Virus record (IMG/VR): IMGVR_UViG_3300010885_019080
Location: 1-29,702 of that record
DNA from: a virus
DNA length: 29,702 bases
Reading direction: 5' to 3' (one strand)
Shown piece by piece: positions 1 through 5,615 of this stretch (positions are counted from its first letter, which is position 1; each line of letters opens with the position of its first letter). The notes under the pieces were generated by a model. That model did no database searches. It had not been told where the DNA came from and worked only from the letters and a program-made list of their open reading frames with translations. The position numbers were made by a program, and so were the translations under genes.

Positions 1-110
1 AACCTAATAAATACAATTATAAAAAATGCCGGCGAGCTGATTATTCTAAGCATTATTTTCATATTAATTTGATGTTTGAGTTTTTTAGTTACGCAAATTC
101 AGACATATAG

Positions 111-131
111 CCCCAACCGTTATGTGCCATT
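111..131. repeat. Half of an attC-like recombination site at the left edge
   Basis: The bases AGCCCCAACCGTTATGTG resemble the end of an integron attC site: an L-box-like AGCCCC, a short spacer, then a GTTRRRY-like box (GTTATGT, 119-125). The partner arm of the hairpin is not seen in bases 1-110 and may lie outside the window. The 13 bases at 119-131 are an inverted copy (12 of 13) of 361-373, so the two copies bound the ORF at 130-348. That relation between a cassette start and its site is expected for integron cassettes. No integrase gene is present to support it. Confidence 0.4.
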
Positions 132-348
132 AAGCATCAAACCAATCTATAAGCGTTCCATCACATTTTGGAGCATTAGGGCAAACAATGTATTCCTCAC
201 CATTTGCTAATTTTACTTTGTAATCACCAACTATAAAATCTTGCTCACAATGAATACAATGTTTTTTGTCTGTTAATTTTGGCACACCTACAAATGGGTA
301 GTGCTTTTTTAAATAACTTGCTTTGTCTTTGATTTCTTTAAATTTCAT
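130..348 (-). CDS. Small putative zinc-binding protein (cassette-like ORF 1)
   Basis: A 72-residue ORF that I do not recognise as a named family. It has a C-x2-C pair (C31, C34, in a HCIHC context) and a C-x5-C pair (C56, C62), which could hold one zinc ion. The basic N-terminus is followed by a hydrophobic C-terminus ending LIDWFDA. I chose the ATG at 348 because the upstream TTG at 375 lies inside the palindromic element. The stop codon sits next to an attC-like box and the start lies about 16 bases after another. This is the usual position of an ORF in an integron cassette read on the minus strand. Function unknown. Confidence 0.6.
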   Translation of the reverse strand: MKFKEIKDKASYLKKHYPFVGVPKLTDKKHCIHCEQDFIVGDYKVKLANGEEYIVCPNAPKCDGTLIDWFDA

Positions 349-366
349 TTTGTTAAATTTAACGGC

Positions 367-461
367 ACATAACAAGGGTTTTGCGTAATAGCCCTATCAA
401 GTGTCGTGGTTAATTTAAGTTTCTACTAAGGGCTACTACGCAAAGCCCCGATACGTTAGGC
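367..461 (-). repeat. attC-like palindromic element between two ORFs
   Basis: Read on the minus strand: a GCCTAAC box (461-455, fits RYYYAAC), a 6-base spacer, a 19-base arm (448-430), a 35-base loop, a matching arm (394-376), a 2-base spacer and GTTATGT (373-367, close to GTTRRRY). The two 19-base arms pair at 17 of 19 positions (GGGCTTTGCGTAGTAGCCC against GGGTTTTGCGTAATAGCCC in the same sense). Order, total length (95 bases) and box consensus agree with attC sites. The unequal spacers would give the asymmetry used for orientation. A plain inter-ORF palindrome of the kind common in Bacteroidetes is the alternative. Confidence 0.55.
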
Positions 462-797
462 GATAGCTTTTTTGAGCATCTCCCACCTTTCAACGGTTGA
501 CATTATTTTATACTTATCATTTATATCTTTGAATAGACCATCAACATTTTTCAGAAAGTCATTATCTACTTCACTACCATTGTATAAAAAAAATTGTGCT
601 ACAATATCGGAAACAACATTTAGTTTTATTTCCTGCACTTTGCTTAATGTTATCATTGGAACATTCATATTTTCTAACCATATTTTTTTTATTTCAGCGT
701 ATAAGTTTCGCCAAAGTTCAATCAAGTTTATTCCTTCAATCCTTTTAAAGTCATCAGATACTTTTTCCATAATGTCTATTCTATCGTCAATTTGCAA
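456..797 (-). CDS. Hypothetical protein (cassette-like ORF 2)
   Basis: A 113-residue, largely helical, charged protein with no family I recognise and no signal peptide or membrane segment. Its stop codon overlaps the GTTAGGC box of the attC-like element. It is bounded by a 13-base inverted repeat (458-470 and 840-852, 12 of 13). The start is uncertain: 797 is a TTG, the first in-frame ATG is at residue 10, and the frame stays open back to about 857 without an ATG. An antisense ORF covers the same region on the plus strand, but its serine-rich composition looks like a shadow. Confidence 0.55.
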   Translation of the reverse strand: MQIDDRIDIMEKVSDDFKRIEGINLIELWRNLYAEIKKIWLENMNVPMITLSKVQEIKLNVVSDIVAQFFLYNGSEVDNDFLKNVDGLFKDINDKYKIMSTVERWEMLKKAIA

Positions 798-839
798 TAG
801 AAGTTCTGCAACATTCTCAAATTTGAAAAGGTGACATCC

Positions 840-869
840 AAAGCCATCGCCTTGTGTTTAGTGTTAGGT
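840..869. repeat. Inverted repeat and partial attC-like box closing cassette 2
   Basis: AAAGCCATCGCCT (840-852) is the inverted copy, with one mismatch, of 458-470. Eleven bases further on lies GTTAGGT (863-869), which fits GTTRRRY exactly. No long L-type palindrome is visible next to it, so this would be a degraded or truncated site. The phage-like part of the window begins after this point. Confidence 0.35.
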
Positions 870-1104
870 TTCTGTTTGTTTGATGAAGTAAAGGTATTTA
901 ATATATATTTATTATGGTAGTAATATTTGGAAATTTTCAAAAATATTTTTTGTTGAGTATCAAGTAGTTACGAATAAAGTGTGGTACTATTTTACATGAA
1001 AGTAAAAAAGTGTCAAAAAACATGTCGTGTTCTGCTATTTTATATAAATAAATATATTTTTATTAAAATGTAAAATATGATAGTTATTGTATTACCTTTG
1101 TCGT
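870..1104. other. AT-rich non-coding stretch before the first phage gene
   Basis: No convincing ORF on either strand. The stretch is very AT-rich with T and A runs. A short dyad, TACT...AGTA, lies around 986-1005 and could bind a regulator, but it is too short to argue for. The right end carries the -7-like box of the next gene. It may contain the junction between phage and flanking DNA, but no attachment-site core can be identified because the other end is not in the window. Confidence 0.4.
1093..1100 (+). promoter_or_regulatory. Bacteroidetes-type -7 promoter box, probably leaderless
   Basis: TACCTTTG matches the Bacteroidetes -7 consensus TAnnTTTG. Only four bases separate it from the ATG at 1105. 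Since transcription normally starts about 5-7 bases after this box, the mRNA would begin at or next to the start codon. No clear TTG -33 element is seen at the expected distance. Confidence 0.5.
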
Positions 1105-1302
1105 ATGAAAATGAAAGAAAAAATAAAACGGACCCGCGCACCTGGTGCCGGAAGAAAAAGGATCATGGATAAAGTACGAATGATACCTTTATATATAAGA
1201 GATTCACGGATTGCTGAATTGGGTGGCGAAAAAGCAATACGAGAGAAGTGTATGGAGATTCTGGATGTGCCGGAAAAGATAACGGAAGATAGGGTTGATT
1301 AA
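1105..1302 (+). CDS. Small basic DNA-binding-like phage protein
   Basis: A 65-residue protein. The basic N-terminus (KIKRTRAPGAGRKRIMDKV) is followed by a short strand (MIPLYIRDSRI) and a helix (LGGEKAIREKCMEIL). This order of glycine/arginine-rich arm, strand and helix resembles small ribbon-helix-helix-type proteins of Bacteroidetes plasmids and phages. An in-frame TTG at 1087 exists, but the ATG at 1105 fits the promoter box. As the first plus-strand gene it is a candidate early regulator. DNA binding is inferred from composition and not from a confirmed fold. Confidence 0.65.
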   Translation: MKMKEKIKRTRAPGAGRKRIMDKVRMIPLYIRDSRIAELGGEKAIREKCMEILDVPEKITEDRVD

Positions 1303-1303
1303 C

Positions 1304-1427
1304 GGTTGCGGCTTTATGAAGTTGGGGATTTCGGAGAACAAAATTTCAATTAACCACAAAATTATATTAGAATGACAAAAGTTAAAAATAGCACTAAAGC
1401 CCCAATTTCATTAAAGCCGATACAACC
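1304..1427. repeat. Long imperfect hairpin between two small genes
   Basis: The arm CGGCTTTATGAAGTTGGGG (1309-1327) pairs with 1400-1419 across a loop of about 72 bases, with one mismatch and one extra base. Outside it GGTTG (1304-1308) pairs with CAACC (1423-1427) beyond a 3-base bulge. The hairpin starts just after the stop of the previous gene and ends 2 bases before the next ATG. An extrahelical base in one arm plus outer short boxes recalls attC architecture, but the GTTRRRY boxes are poor. It could equally be an RNA element in the transcript. Confidence 0.5.
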
Positions 1428-1429
1428 AC

Positions 1430-1645
1430 ATGAACACAATTAAATCAGGCCAGAAATTAACAGCAAAATCAATATGTGATCATAACTGCATATTTGAACT
1501 TGAAGTTATTGAGCGTAGAGGAAATTTTGCTACAATTAAATATGATGGCAAAATCAGAAAAACAAAAGTACGTGAAATTTGGGGCGAAGAATATTTGAGG
1601 CCTGATACATATTCAATGGCACCTACATTCAGATTTAATAACTAA
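1430..1645 (+). CDS. Small conserved-type phage protein, unknown function
   Basis: A 71-residue, beta-rich protein (SGQKLTAKSICDHNCIFELEVIER, then basic strands, ending YSMAPTFRF). From memory it resembles a small family found in many phages and plasmids, with a conserved LTAKSICDHNC-like start and a YSMAP-like end. I cannot name a function. It has no membrane segment. The ATG lies directly after the 1304-1427 hairpin, so translation may depend on that structure. Confidence 0.7.
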   Translation: MNTIKSGQKLTAKSICDHNCIFELEVIERRGNFATIKYDGKIRKTKVREIWGEEYLRPDTYSMAPTFRFNN

Positions 1646-1688
1646 CCACCAAACAGCTTCCCTATCGGCTACACGGGGCAAAAACATT

Positions 1689-1859
1689 ATGAAGACACTA
1701 TTCACCATTTCAACGATCTTCCTGTTTGTAGGATCGTTAGTAGCTATCAACTGGCTGGGAAAACAATCACTACCCACTATATTAATTGCTCTTGCATTCT
1801 GTGCCTCCTGGCTCTGCTACTTTTACGTTTTGATCACAGAAAAGGAGGAAGAGGAATGA
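1689..1859 (+). CDS. Small membrane protein
   Basis: A 56-residue protein. It starts MKTLFTISTIFLFVGSLVAI, then a short loop (NWLGKQS) and a second hydrophobic stretch (TILIALAFCASWLCYFYVLI), and ends in an acidic tail of Glu residues. Two membrane helices are therefore likely. The stop overlaps the ATG of the next gene (ATGA), so the two are translationally coupled. The overlap region also encodes a strong AGGAGG Shine-Dalgarno for the next gene, which is rare in this window. No known family recognised. Confidence 0.65.
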   Translation: MKTLFTISTIFLFVGSLVAINWLGKQSLPTILIALAFCASWLCYFYVLITEKEEEE

Positions 1860-2131
1860 ACGGAGATCCACAATATAGAGGCCACTGCCCAAATTGCGGG
1901 GATGATACATATACTTGCTATGACGAGCTCTGCGAATCATGCGCAAAAGATGAGCCGGTAAAATGCCCGATGTGCGGAGATATGGTTCACCCTGACCATA
2001 TGACTGAAGATGGTTGTTGCATACTTTGCATTGAATACGAATCGGAAGAAAGGACAATAAGTTCAACAGAATTCTTTAATTCACTAAAAATAATACTTAA
2101 AGATTATGACAAACGAGCTTATCAAATTTGA
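1856..2131 (+). CDS. Double zinc-ribbon protein
   Basis: A 91-residue protein with four cysteine pairs: C11/C14 (CPNC), C26/C29 (CESC), C37/C40 (CPMC) and C55/C58 (CILC). These would form two zinc ribbons or knuckles, followed by a 30-residue tail. The start is fixed by AGGAGG located 8-13 bases upstream, inside the preceding ORF. It overlaps the next gene by 26 bases. Such ribbons bind nucleic acid or protein partners; the actual partner is unknown. Confidence 0.75.
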   Translation: MNGDPQYRGHCPNCGDDTYTCYDELCESCAKDEPVKCPMCGDMVHPDHMTEDGCCILCIEYESEERTISSTEFFNSLKIILKDYDKRAYQI

Positions 2132-2744
2132 AAACGACCTTGAAAAATTGGTCAAACAGAACAAAGTCATGGTTGCACTGAACCAGGATCCGCCCTCGGA
2201 ATGGGTAAAGCAGCACCCTTATATTAAAAACTTTAATTACTTGCCAATCGAAAGGGTGGAATGGTTGCTAAAGACCTTCTTCAATGGTAATTATAAGGTT
2301 GAAGTTCTAAAGACCGGAACAATTCTGAATGCAATAGAAGTGACGGTAAGAATACACTACAAATCAATTGCTTCAAATGAATGGTTGTATCATGACGGAG
2401 TTGGGGCAAAAGAAATTCAGACGACATCCGGTAGCGGGTCTCTTAAACTTGACCTGTCAAATATAAATAGGGGAGCCGTTGAAATGGCTTTGCCGATTGC
2501 CAAGACAATTGCCATAAAGGATGCCTGCGACCATTTCGGAAAGCTATTTGGTTCTGACCTTAACAGGAAGGTACAGTTATCATATACAGAAGATACCAGG
2601 TTGCAACCAATCGACACCGAAAGCGAAATATGGCCTAAGATACTGGAGGCTGTAAAGTCAGGGAAGTACACCATCGAACAAATTGAAAAGAAATATACAT
2701 TAACAAACAACGCTAAACAAATACTTCAAGATGAAACAATTTAA
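2106..2744 (+). CDS. Rad52/Sak-like single-strand annealing protein
   Basis: A 212-residue protein. The N-terminal helical part (1-55) is followed by a beta-rich core with WLYHDGVGAKEIQTTSGSGS (about 94-113) and then LPIAKTIAIKDACDHFGKLFG (about 130-150). This pattern matches Rad52/22-superfamily phage annealing proteins (Sak-like), which bind single-stranded DNA and pair complementary strands during recombination-dependent replication. A C-terminal helical tail follows. The next gene, overlapping by 14 bases, encodes a YqaJ/lambda-exonuclease-type nuclease; exonuclease plus annealing protein is the standard phage recombination pair. The family call rests on motif memory, and an ERF-like assignment is the main alternative. 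Confidence 0.75.
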   Translation: MTNELIKFENDLEKLVKQNKVMVALNQDPPSEWVKQHPYIKNFNYLPIERVEWLLKTFFNGNYKVEVLKTGTILNAIEVTVRIHYKSIASNEWLYHDGVGAKEIQTTSGSGSLKLDLSNINRGAVEMALPIAKTIAIKDACDHFGKLFGSDLNRKVQLSYTEDTRLQPIDTESEIWPKILEAVKSGKYTIEQIEKKYTLTNNAKQILQDETI

Positions 2745-3336
2745 ACTCCGTGCCAGTGCAGCGGGCAACCTGGTCCCTAACGGAAAAGGCTCGTTAATCT
2801 CAGTCGGTGGGAAAACCTACCTGAAAGAGTGGGCAACATCCCAAATCTACGGGATTGAAAAACAAATCAAATCCAAGTACATCGAAAAGGGTATCCTTTT
2901 AGAGGATCAGGCGATTGACTTCGCGGTGAAGATGTTGAACTTGGACCTTGTTTTGAAAAACGAGGCTAACTTTGAGGACGAATATTTCACCGGAACACCG
3001 GACATGATTACGGATAATAAGGTGTTGGATATAAAAAACAGTTGGGATGCGTTCACATTTCCTTTGTTTGAATCAGAGATACCGAATTCTGACTATATGT
3101 ACCAGCTTCAGGTTTACATGCACTTAACAGGTAAGCGGTCGGCTACACTTGTATATGTTTTACTTGATACACCGGCAACGAATTGGGAAGCCGGTATAAT
3201 GTACGATGTTTCAGATGCGTTGCGTATCAAGACTTTTGAAGTCGAATATGACGATGCAGTTATAGAAATGCTACAAAAGAAAGTATCTGCATCGCGGGAA
3301 TATTTAAGTGAAATTATTAATACATTTGATCTCTAA
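2731..3336 (+). CDS. YqaJ-like PD-(D/E)XK exonuclease
   Basis: A 201-residue nuclease. The catalytic pattern is readable: E58 in ILLEDQAID, D91 in GTPDMI, D100-I-K102 in VLDIKNSWD and Q125 in YQLQVYM. This is the PD-(D/E)XK arrangement of phage recombination exonucleases and Cas4-like proteins. It would resect double-stranded ends to give single strands for the annealing protein encoded immediately upstream. Length is normal for the family and all core residues are present. The ATG at 2731 lies within the 3' end of the upstream gene, typical of coupled phage genes. Confidence 0.85.
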   Translation: MKQFKLRASAAGNLVPNGKGSLISVGGKTYLKEWATSQIYGIEKQIKSKYIEKGILLEDQAIDFAVKMLNLDLVLKNEANFEDEYFTGTPDMITDNKVLDIKNSWDAFTFPLFESEIPNSDYMYQLQVYMHLTGKRSATLVYVLLDTPATNWEAGIMYDVSDALRIKTFEVEYDDAVIEMLQKKVSASREYLSEIINTFDL

Positions 3337-3341
3337 ACAAA

Positions 3342-3671
3342 ATGGAAAAATTAATCGAACAAATTCAGAGCCTGTTCATGGCCCTAATCATTAACGGTGA
3401 TTATGTCGTTAAAACGTTTCAGGAAAGCTATCTGATGATAGAGGTAGATGATAAGTATCCGTTCGCCCTATGGATAGGAGCAGATGCAAGCATGGTTCAC
3501 ATATGGACCGCAATAGGTGTTAACTTCATGCCATTGCCAGACTTTACACCCCAAGAAAAAAAACTAATTTATGAACACACTAAACAACTCCGAATTGAGA
3601 AAAAAGAGGAGATCCGATTGTCAAAGATTGCTGAACTAAAATCCGAACTTGAAAAACTTGAATCCATATGA
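3342..3671 (+). CDS. Hypothetical protein with C-terminal coiled coil
   Basis: A 109-residue protein of unknown family. Residues 1-75 are mixed strands and helices (a run MIEVDDKYPFALWIGADA is beta-like). The last 35 residues (KQLRIEKKEEIRLSKIAELK and on) form a charged heptad-like helix, probably a coiled coil. It follows the exonuclease by 5 bases, and its stop overlaps the next start (ATATGA). Probably an accessory to recombination or replication, by position only. Confidence 0.65.
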   Translation: MEKLIEQIQSLFMALIINGDYVVKTFQESYLMIEVDDKYPFALWIGADASMVHIWTAIGVNFMPLPDFTPQEKKLIYEHTKQLRIEKKEEIRLSKIAELKSELEKLESI

Positions 3672-3841
3672 ATATATTCAACATTATAGGAATCGCCATC
3701 GCACTGCCTTCATTGGCGGTGCTGGCGATAGCCTTAAAGAATCACTACCAGCAGCAGCAGATGGACCGAAAAAGGTTAGAAATGAAACGCAGGAAGATGG
3801 ATGCATGGAAGAAATCCCGGAGGGCGAAAAGATGGGTGTAA
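3668..3841 (+). CDS. Small single-pass membrane protein with basic tail
   Basis: A 57-residue protein. The N-terminal hydrophobic helix (MNIFNIIGIAIALPSLAVLA and on) is followed by a polyglutamine stretch and a strongly basic cytoplasmic-type tail (RKRLEMKRRKM...KKSRRAKRW). The start is coupled to the previous stop (ATGA), and a Leu-Glu-Ser-Ile C-terminus of the upstream gene ends at the same point. Another frame is also open here, but its translation (AADGPKKVRNETQEDG...) looks non-coding until about 3832. Function unknown. Confidence 0.6.
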   Translation: MNIFNIIGIAIALPSLAVLAIALKNHYQQQQMDRKRLEMKRRKMDAWKKSRRAKRWV

Positions 3842-3966
3842 ACTATATCATCCGGCACCGGGTCAGGTTCTGGAATAACACCTGGAAAAGATACCGAAGC
3901 AAGATTATAGGATGCGATTCAAAGGATCATGCCGCGCAGAAATTGAATCAAACGAAATTGAAGTAG
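3832..3966 (+). CDS. Small basic phage protein
   Basis: A 44-residue protein (MGVNYIIRHRVRFWNNTWKR...DSKDHAAQKL). The pattern of a strand with aromatic residues, a second strand and a DHAxQ-type helix resembles small phage proteins that carry one beta-hairpin and a helix. I chose the internal ATG at 3832 because the upstream part of this frame lies inside the membrane-peptide gene and has poor composition. It overlaps that gene by 10 bases. No named function. Confidence 0.5.
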   Translation: MGVNYIIRHRVRFWNNTWKRYRSKIIGCDSKDHAAQKLNQTKLK

Positions 3967-3993
3967 TCGACATTATGTTAAATTGGATAAGCG

Positions 3994-4266
3994 ATGATAA
4001 AATTAGGTAAAGACATCAAATATACACAACGGATCATCCGACCATCGGAATCGCTATCCGGAGCCAGGGCTGTGGAAAAGAGCCGTAACGCTTCGGCAAG
4101 TATGCTCATCGACATCAATAACCTACCCGATGAATTGCGTTATCTGATGCCACAAGTGAAGGCGTTGGGGATTTCAAATGCGCTGATTCAGTTCATCGAG
4201 GGGGCAGATATTGAAAAATGCTTGTGCGAGTTCATCAGACGGCATGGGAGGGTAAGGAATTATTAA
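3994..4266 (+). CDS. Hypothetical protein
   Basis: A 90-residue protein, unrecognised. The N-terminal third is basic and likely flexible (KYTQRIIRPSESLSGARAVE). The rest is helical (DELRYLMPQVKALGISNALI, then QFIEGADIEKCLCEFIRRHG). It ends about 30 bases before the promoter box at 4295, so it seems to be the last gene of the first early operon. The start ATG at 3994 has no obvious ribosome-binding site. Confidence 0.55.
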   Translation: MIKLGKDIKYTQRIIRPSESLSGARAVEKSRNASASMLIDINNLPDELRYLMPQVKALGISNALIQFIEGADIEKCLCEFIRRHGRVRNY

Positions 4267-4294
4267 CAACTGATGTTATTTTAAATAATTGTTG

Positions 4295-4302
4295 TATATT
4301 TG
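4295..4302 (+). promoter_or_regulatory. Promoter -7 box before the pseudoknot leader
   Basis: TATATTTG fits the Bacteroidetes -7 consensus TAnnTTTG exactly and lies in the gap after the preceding operon. Transcription would start near 4307-4309, only a few bases before the first arm of the pseudoknot at 4314. A TTG -33 element at standard spacing is not evident. Confidence 0.45.
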
Positions 4303-4313
4303 TAATTCCTAAC

Positions 4314-4393
4314 GGGTCCAGCTAATGAAAAGATTTTATAATTACCTCCTAACATTTCCCGATTCTGCACAGCTGGACCCTTTGCAGGTCGGG
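4314..4393 (+). ncRNA. Predicted H-type pseudoknot leader RNA
   Basis: Stem 1 pairs GGGTCCAGCT (4314-4323) with AGCTGGACCC (4371-4380): 10 of 10 bases. Stem 2 pairs CCCGA (4358-4362) with TCGGG (4389-4393) and TGCA (4366-4369) with TGCA (4383-4386) around a 3-by-2 internal loop. The strands interleave as S1-L1(34)-S2-L2(1)-S1'-L3(2)-S2', a classic H-type pseudoknot. It lies between a promoter box and the likely start codon at 4427. I matched it to no riboswitch or ribozyme I know. The alternative is that it is coding, since the frame is open from 4325. Confidence 0.5.
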
Positions 4394-4426
4394 ATTTGTT
4401 TTGGGGGTACTTTAAATAATCTTACC

Positions 4427-4747
4427 ATGTCACAATTAACCTTATTTGACGAACCAGAAGAGGAGCATAAGATTGATATTGTTTACGTTCCACATCATAG
4501 GTCAACCGGATTAGGCAATTTTTATGATTTCCTACAATATTACAGGAATGAGAACAATACTTTTATTTCACTTAACAACAGGACTTATTTTTCTGAAATT
4601 GAAGAGGTTGAAATAGTAAAACAACTGCTTTTTAAGTTTAATAAAGATACTCAGGAATGGGATCATAAGCCGGTTTATAACTTTCGTATTAATTCAATGC
4701 TTCACGATATATATGATTACTTAAACGAAAGGAGTAACCATGTATAA
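4427..4747 (+). CDS. Replication-region protein with N-terminal clamp-binding-like motif
   Basis: A 106-residue protein. QLTLF at residues 3-7 fits the bacterial sliding-clamp (beta) binding pentapeptide QLxLF and is followed by an acidic stretch (DEPEEE). The rest is mixed alpha/beta (KIDIVYVPHHRSTGLGNFYD and on) with no family I recognise. An in-frame ATG at 4325 would add 34 residues, but those codons lie in the pseudoknot and give an unconvincing peptide, so I prefer 4427. The 3' end overlaps the primase gene by 8 bases and contains its AAGGAG ribosome-binding site. A role in tethering the replisome or clamp is inference. Confidence 0.6.
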   Translation: MSQLTLFDEPEEEHKIDIVYVPHHRSTGLGNFYDFLQYYRNENNTFISLNNRTYFSEIEEVEIVKQLLFKFNKDTQEWDHKPVYNFRINSMLHDIYDYLNERSNHV

Positions 4748-5615
4748 ATTCCAATATTACCCTGCAACTATAAACGCTTCTTATCCTTTGGGGTGGGTTA
4801 CGATAGATCAATTCATTCAGGCTAATGTAAACCCGAAACCTCATATCGTTGAGTTATTCAATTCGATTCAGGAGTGCGTCAGGTTGGGAGACAAAGAAGG
4901 CAAAGCAAGGTTAAAAGAACATTTATACTCGTTTACTCCGTGCGTTAATGTCAGCACTTCGCGGGCATATAAAAACATTGTTTCATGGACTGGGTTATTG
5001 GTTTTAGATTTCGATAAAATTGATAATGCAGAGGACTTCAAAGAATACCTATTTAACGAATATAAATTTATTTACATTTGCTGGATTTCACCCTCAAAAA
5101 GAGGCGTTAAGGCTTTGGTGCAAATTCCTGTTTGTAATTCGGTGGATGAATTCAAATCTTACTTTTTTGGGATAGCTGAAGAAATGCAACAATATAACGG
5201 GTTTGATCCAACAGGTCAGAACTGTGTTTTGCCGCTTTTTCAATCGATGGACAGGAATATGTTAGTTAATCCATTCCCTTTTAAATGGATTGACAAGGGT
5301 TTTAAAATGAATAATTTTGAAACGGTTGTACCTACTCAGGTCGTTTACACGGGAGAAAAAAAAGAATCTATAATTATAAAGATTATAAATACCGGAATTA
5401 ATAAGATTATTGACAACGGACACCCACAATTAAGATCGTTGTGTGTAGCTGCCGGAGGGTATGTTTCAGGCGGGTATATTGATTACCAAACGGCATTGAA
5501 TCAGATTGAATATTGCATAGACACGAACGGATATTTAAAAAAGGGTATTTCAGGGTATAAAAAGACTGCCAAACAATCACTGAATTTAGGTATGACTAAG
5601 CCGCTATCACTATGA
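4740..5615 (+). CDS. VirE-N/BT4734-like primase domain protein
   Basis: A 291-residue protein. After an N-terminal region (1-80) comes GLLVLDFDKID (85-95) with the D90-x-D92 metal pair, then WISPSKRGVKALVQIP (115-130) and a DPTGQN...FQSMDRNMLVNP segment. This matches the VirE N-terminal (BT4734-like) family of archaeo-eukaryotic-primase-type domains common in Bacteroidetes mobile elements. The last 90 residues are a helical domain of the type that links primase to helicase. A clear Shine-Dalgarno (AAAGGAG, 4728-4734) precedes the ATG. The stop overlaps the helicase start, so primase and helicase are encoded as a coupled pair. Confidence 0.8.
   Translation: MYKFQYYPATINASYPLGWVTIDQFIQANVNPKPHIVELFNSIQECVRLGDKEGKARLKEHLYSFTPCVNVSTSRAYKNIVSWTGLLVLDFDKIDNAEDFKEYLFNEYKFIYICWISPSKRGVKALVQIPVCNSVDEFKSYFFGIAEEMQQYNGFDPTGQNCVLPLFQSMDRNMLVNPFPFKWIDKGFKMNNFETVVPTQVVYTGEKKESIIIKIINTGINKIIDNGHPQLRSLCVAAGGYVSGGYIDYQTALNQIEYCIDTNGYLKKGISGYKKTAKQSLNLGMTKPLSL

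Noticed and set aside
472-834. 120-codon plus-strand ORF opposite cassette ORF 2
   Set aside because: Serine-rich, low-quality translation typical of the reverse of a lysine/aspartate-rich gene; the minus-strand ORF has normal protein composition and fits the cassette layout.
4314-4380. tRNA-like element with a 7-base acceptor-like stem (GGGTCCA/TGGACCC)
   Set aside because: No anticodon arm, no T-arm consensus and no CCA context; the stem belongs to the pseudoknot.
4314-4393. Known self-cleaving ribozyme (hammerhead, HDV-like)
   Set aside because: No CTGATGA/GAAA hammerhead core; the HDV-type extra helices P3 and P4 are absent.
4325-4426. N-terminal extension of the 4427 gene from an upstream ATG
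   Set aside because: The 34 extra codons coincide with the pseudoknot and give an atypical peptide, whereas MSQLTLF is a natural N-terminus. It remains possible.
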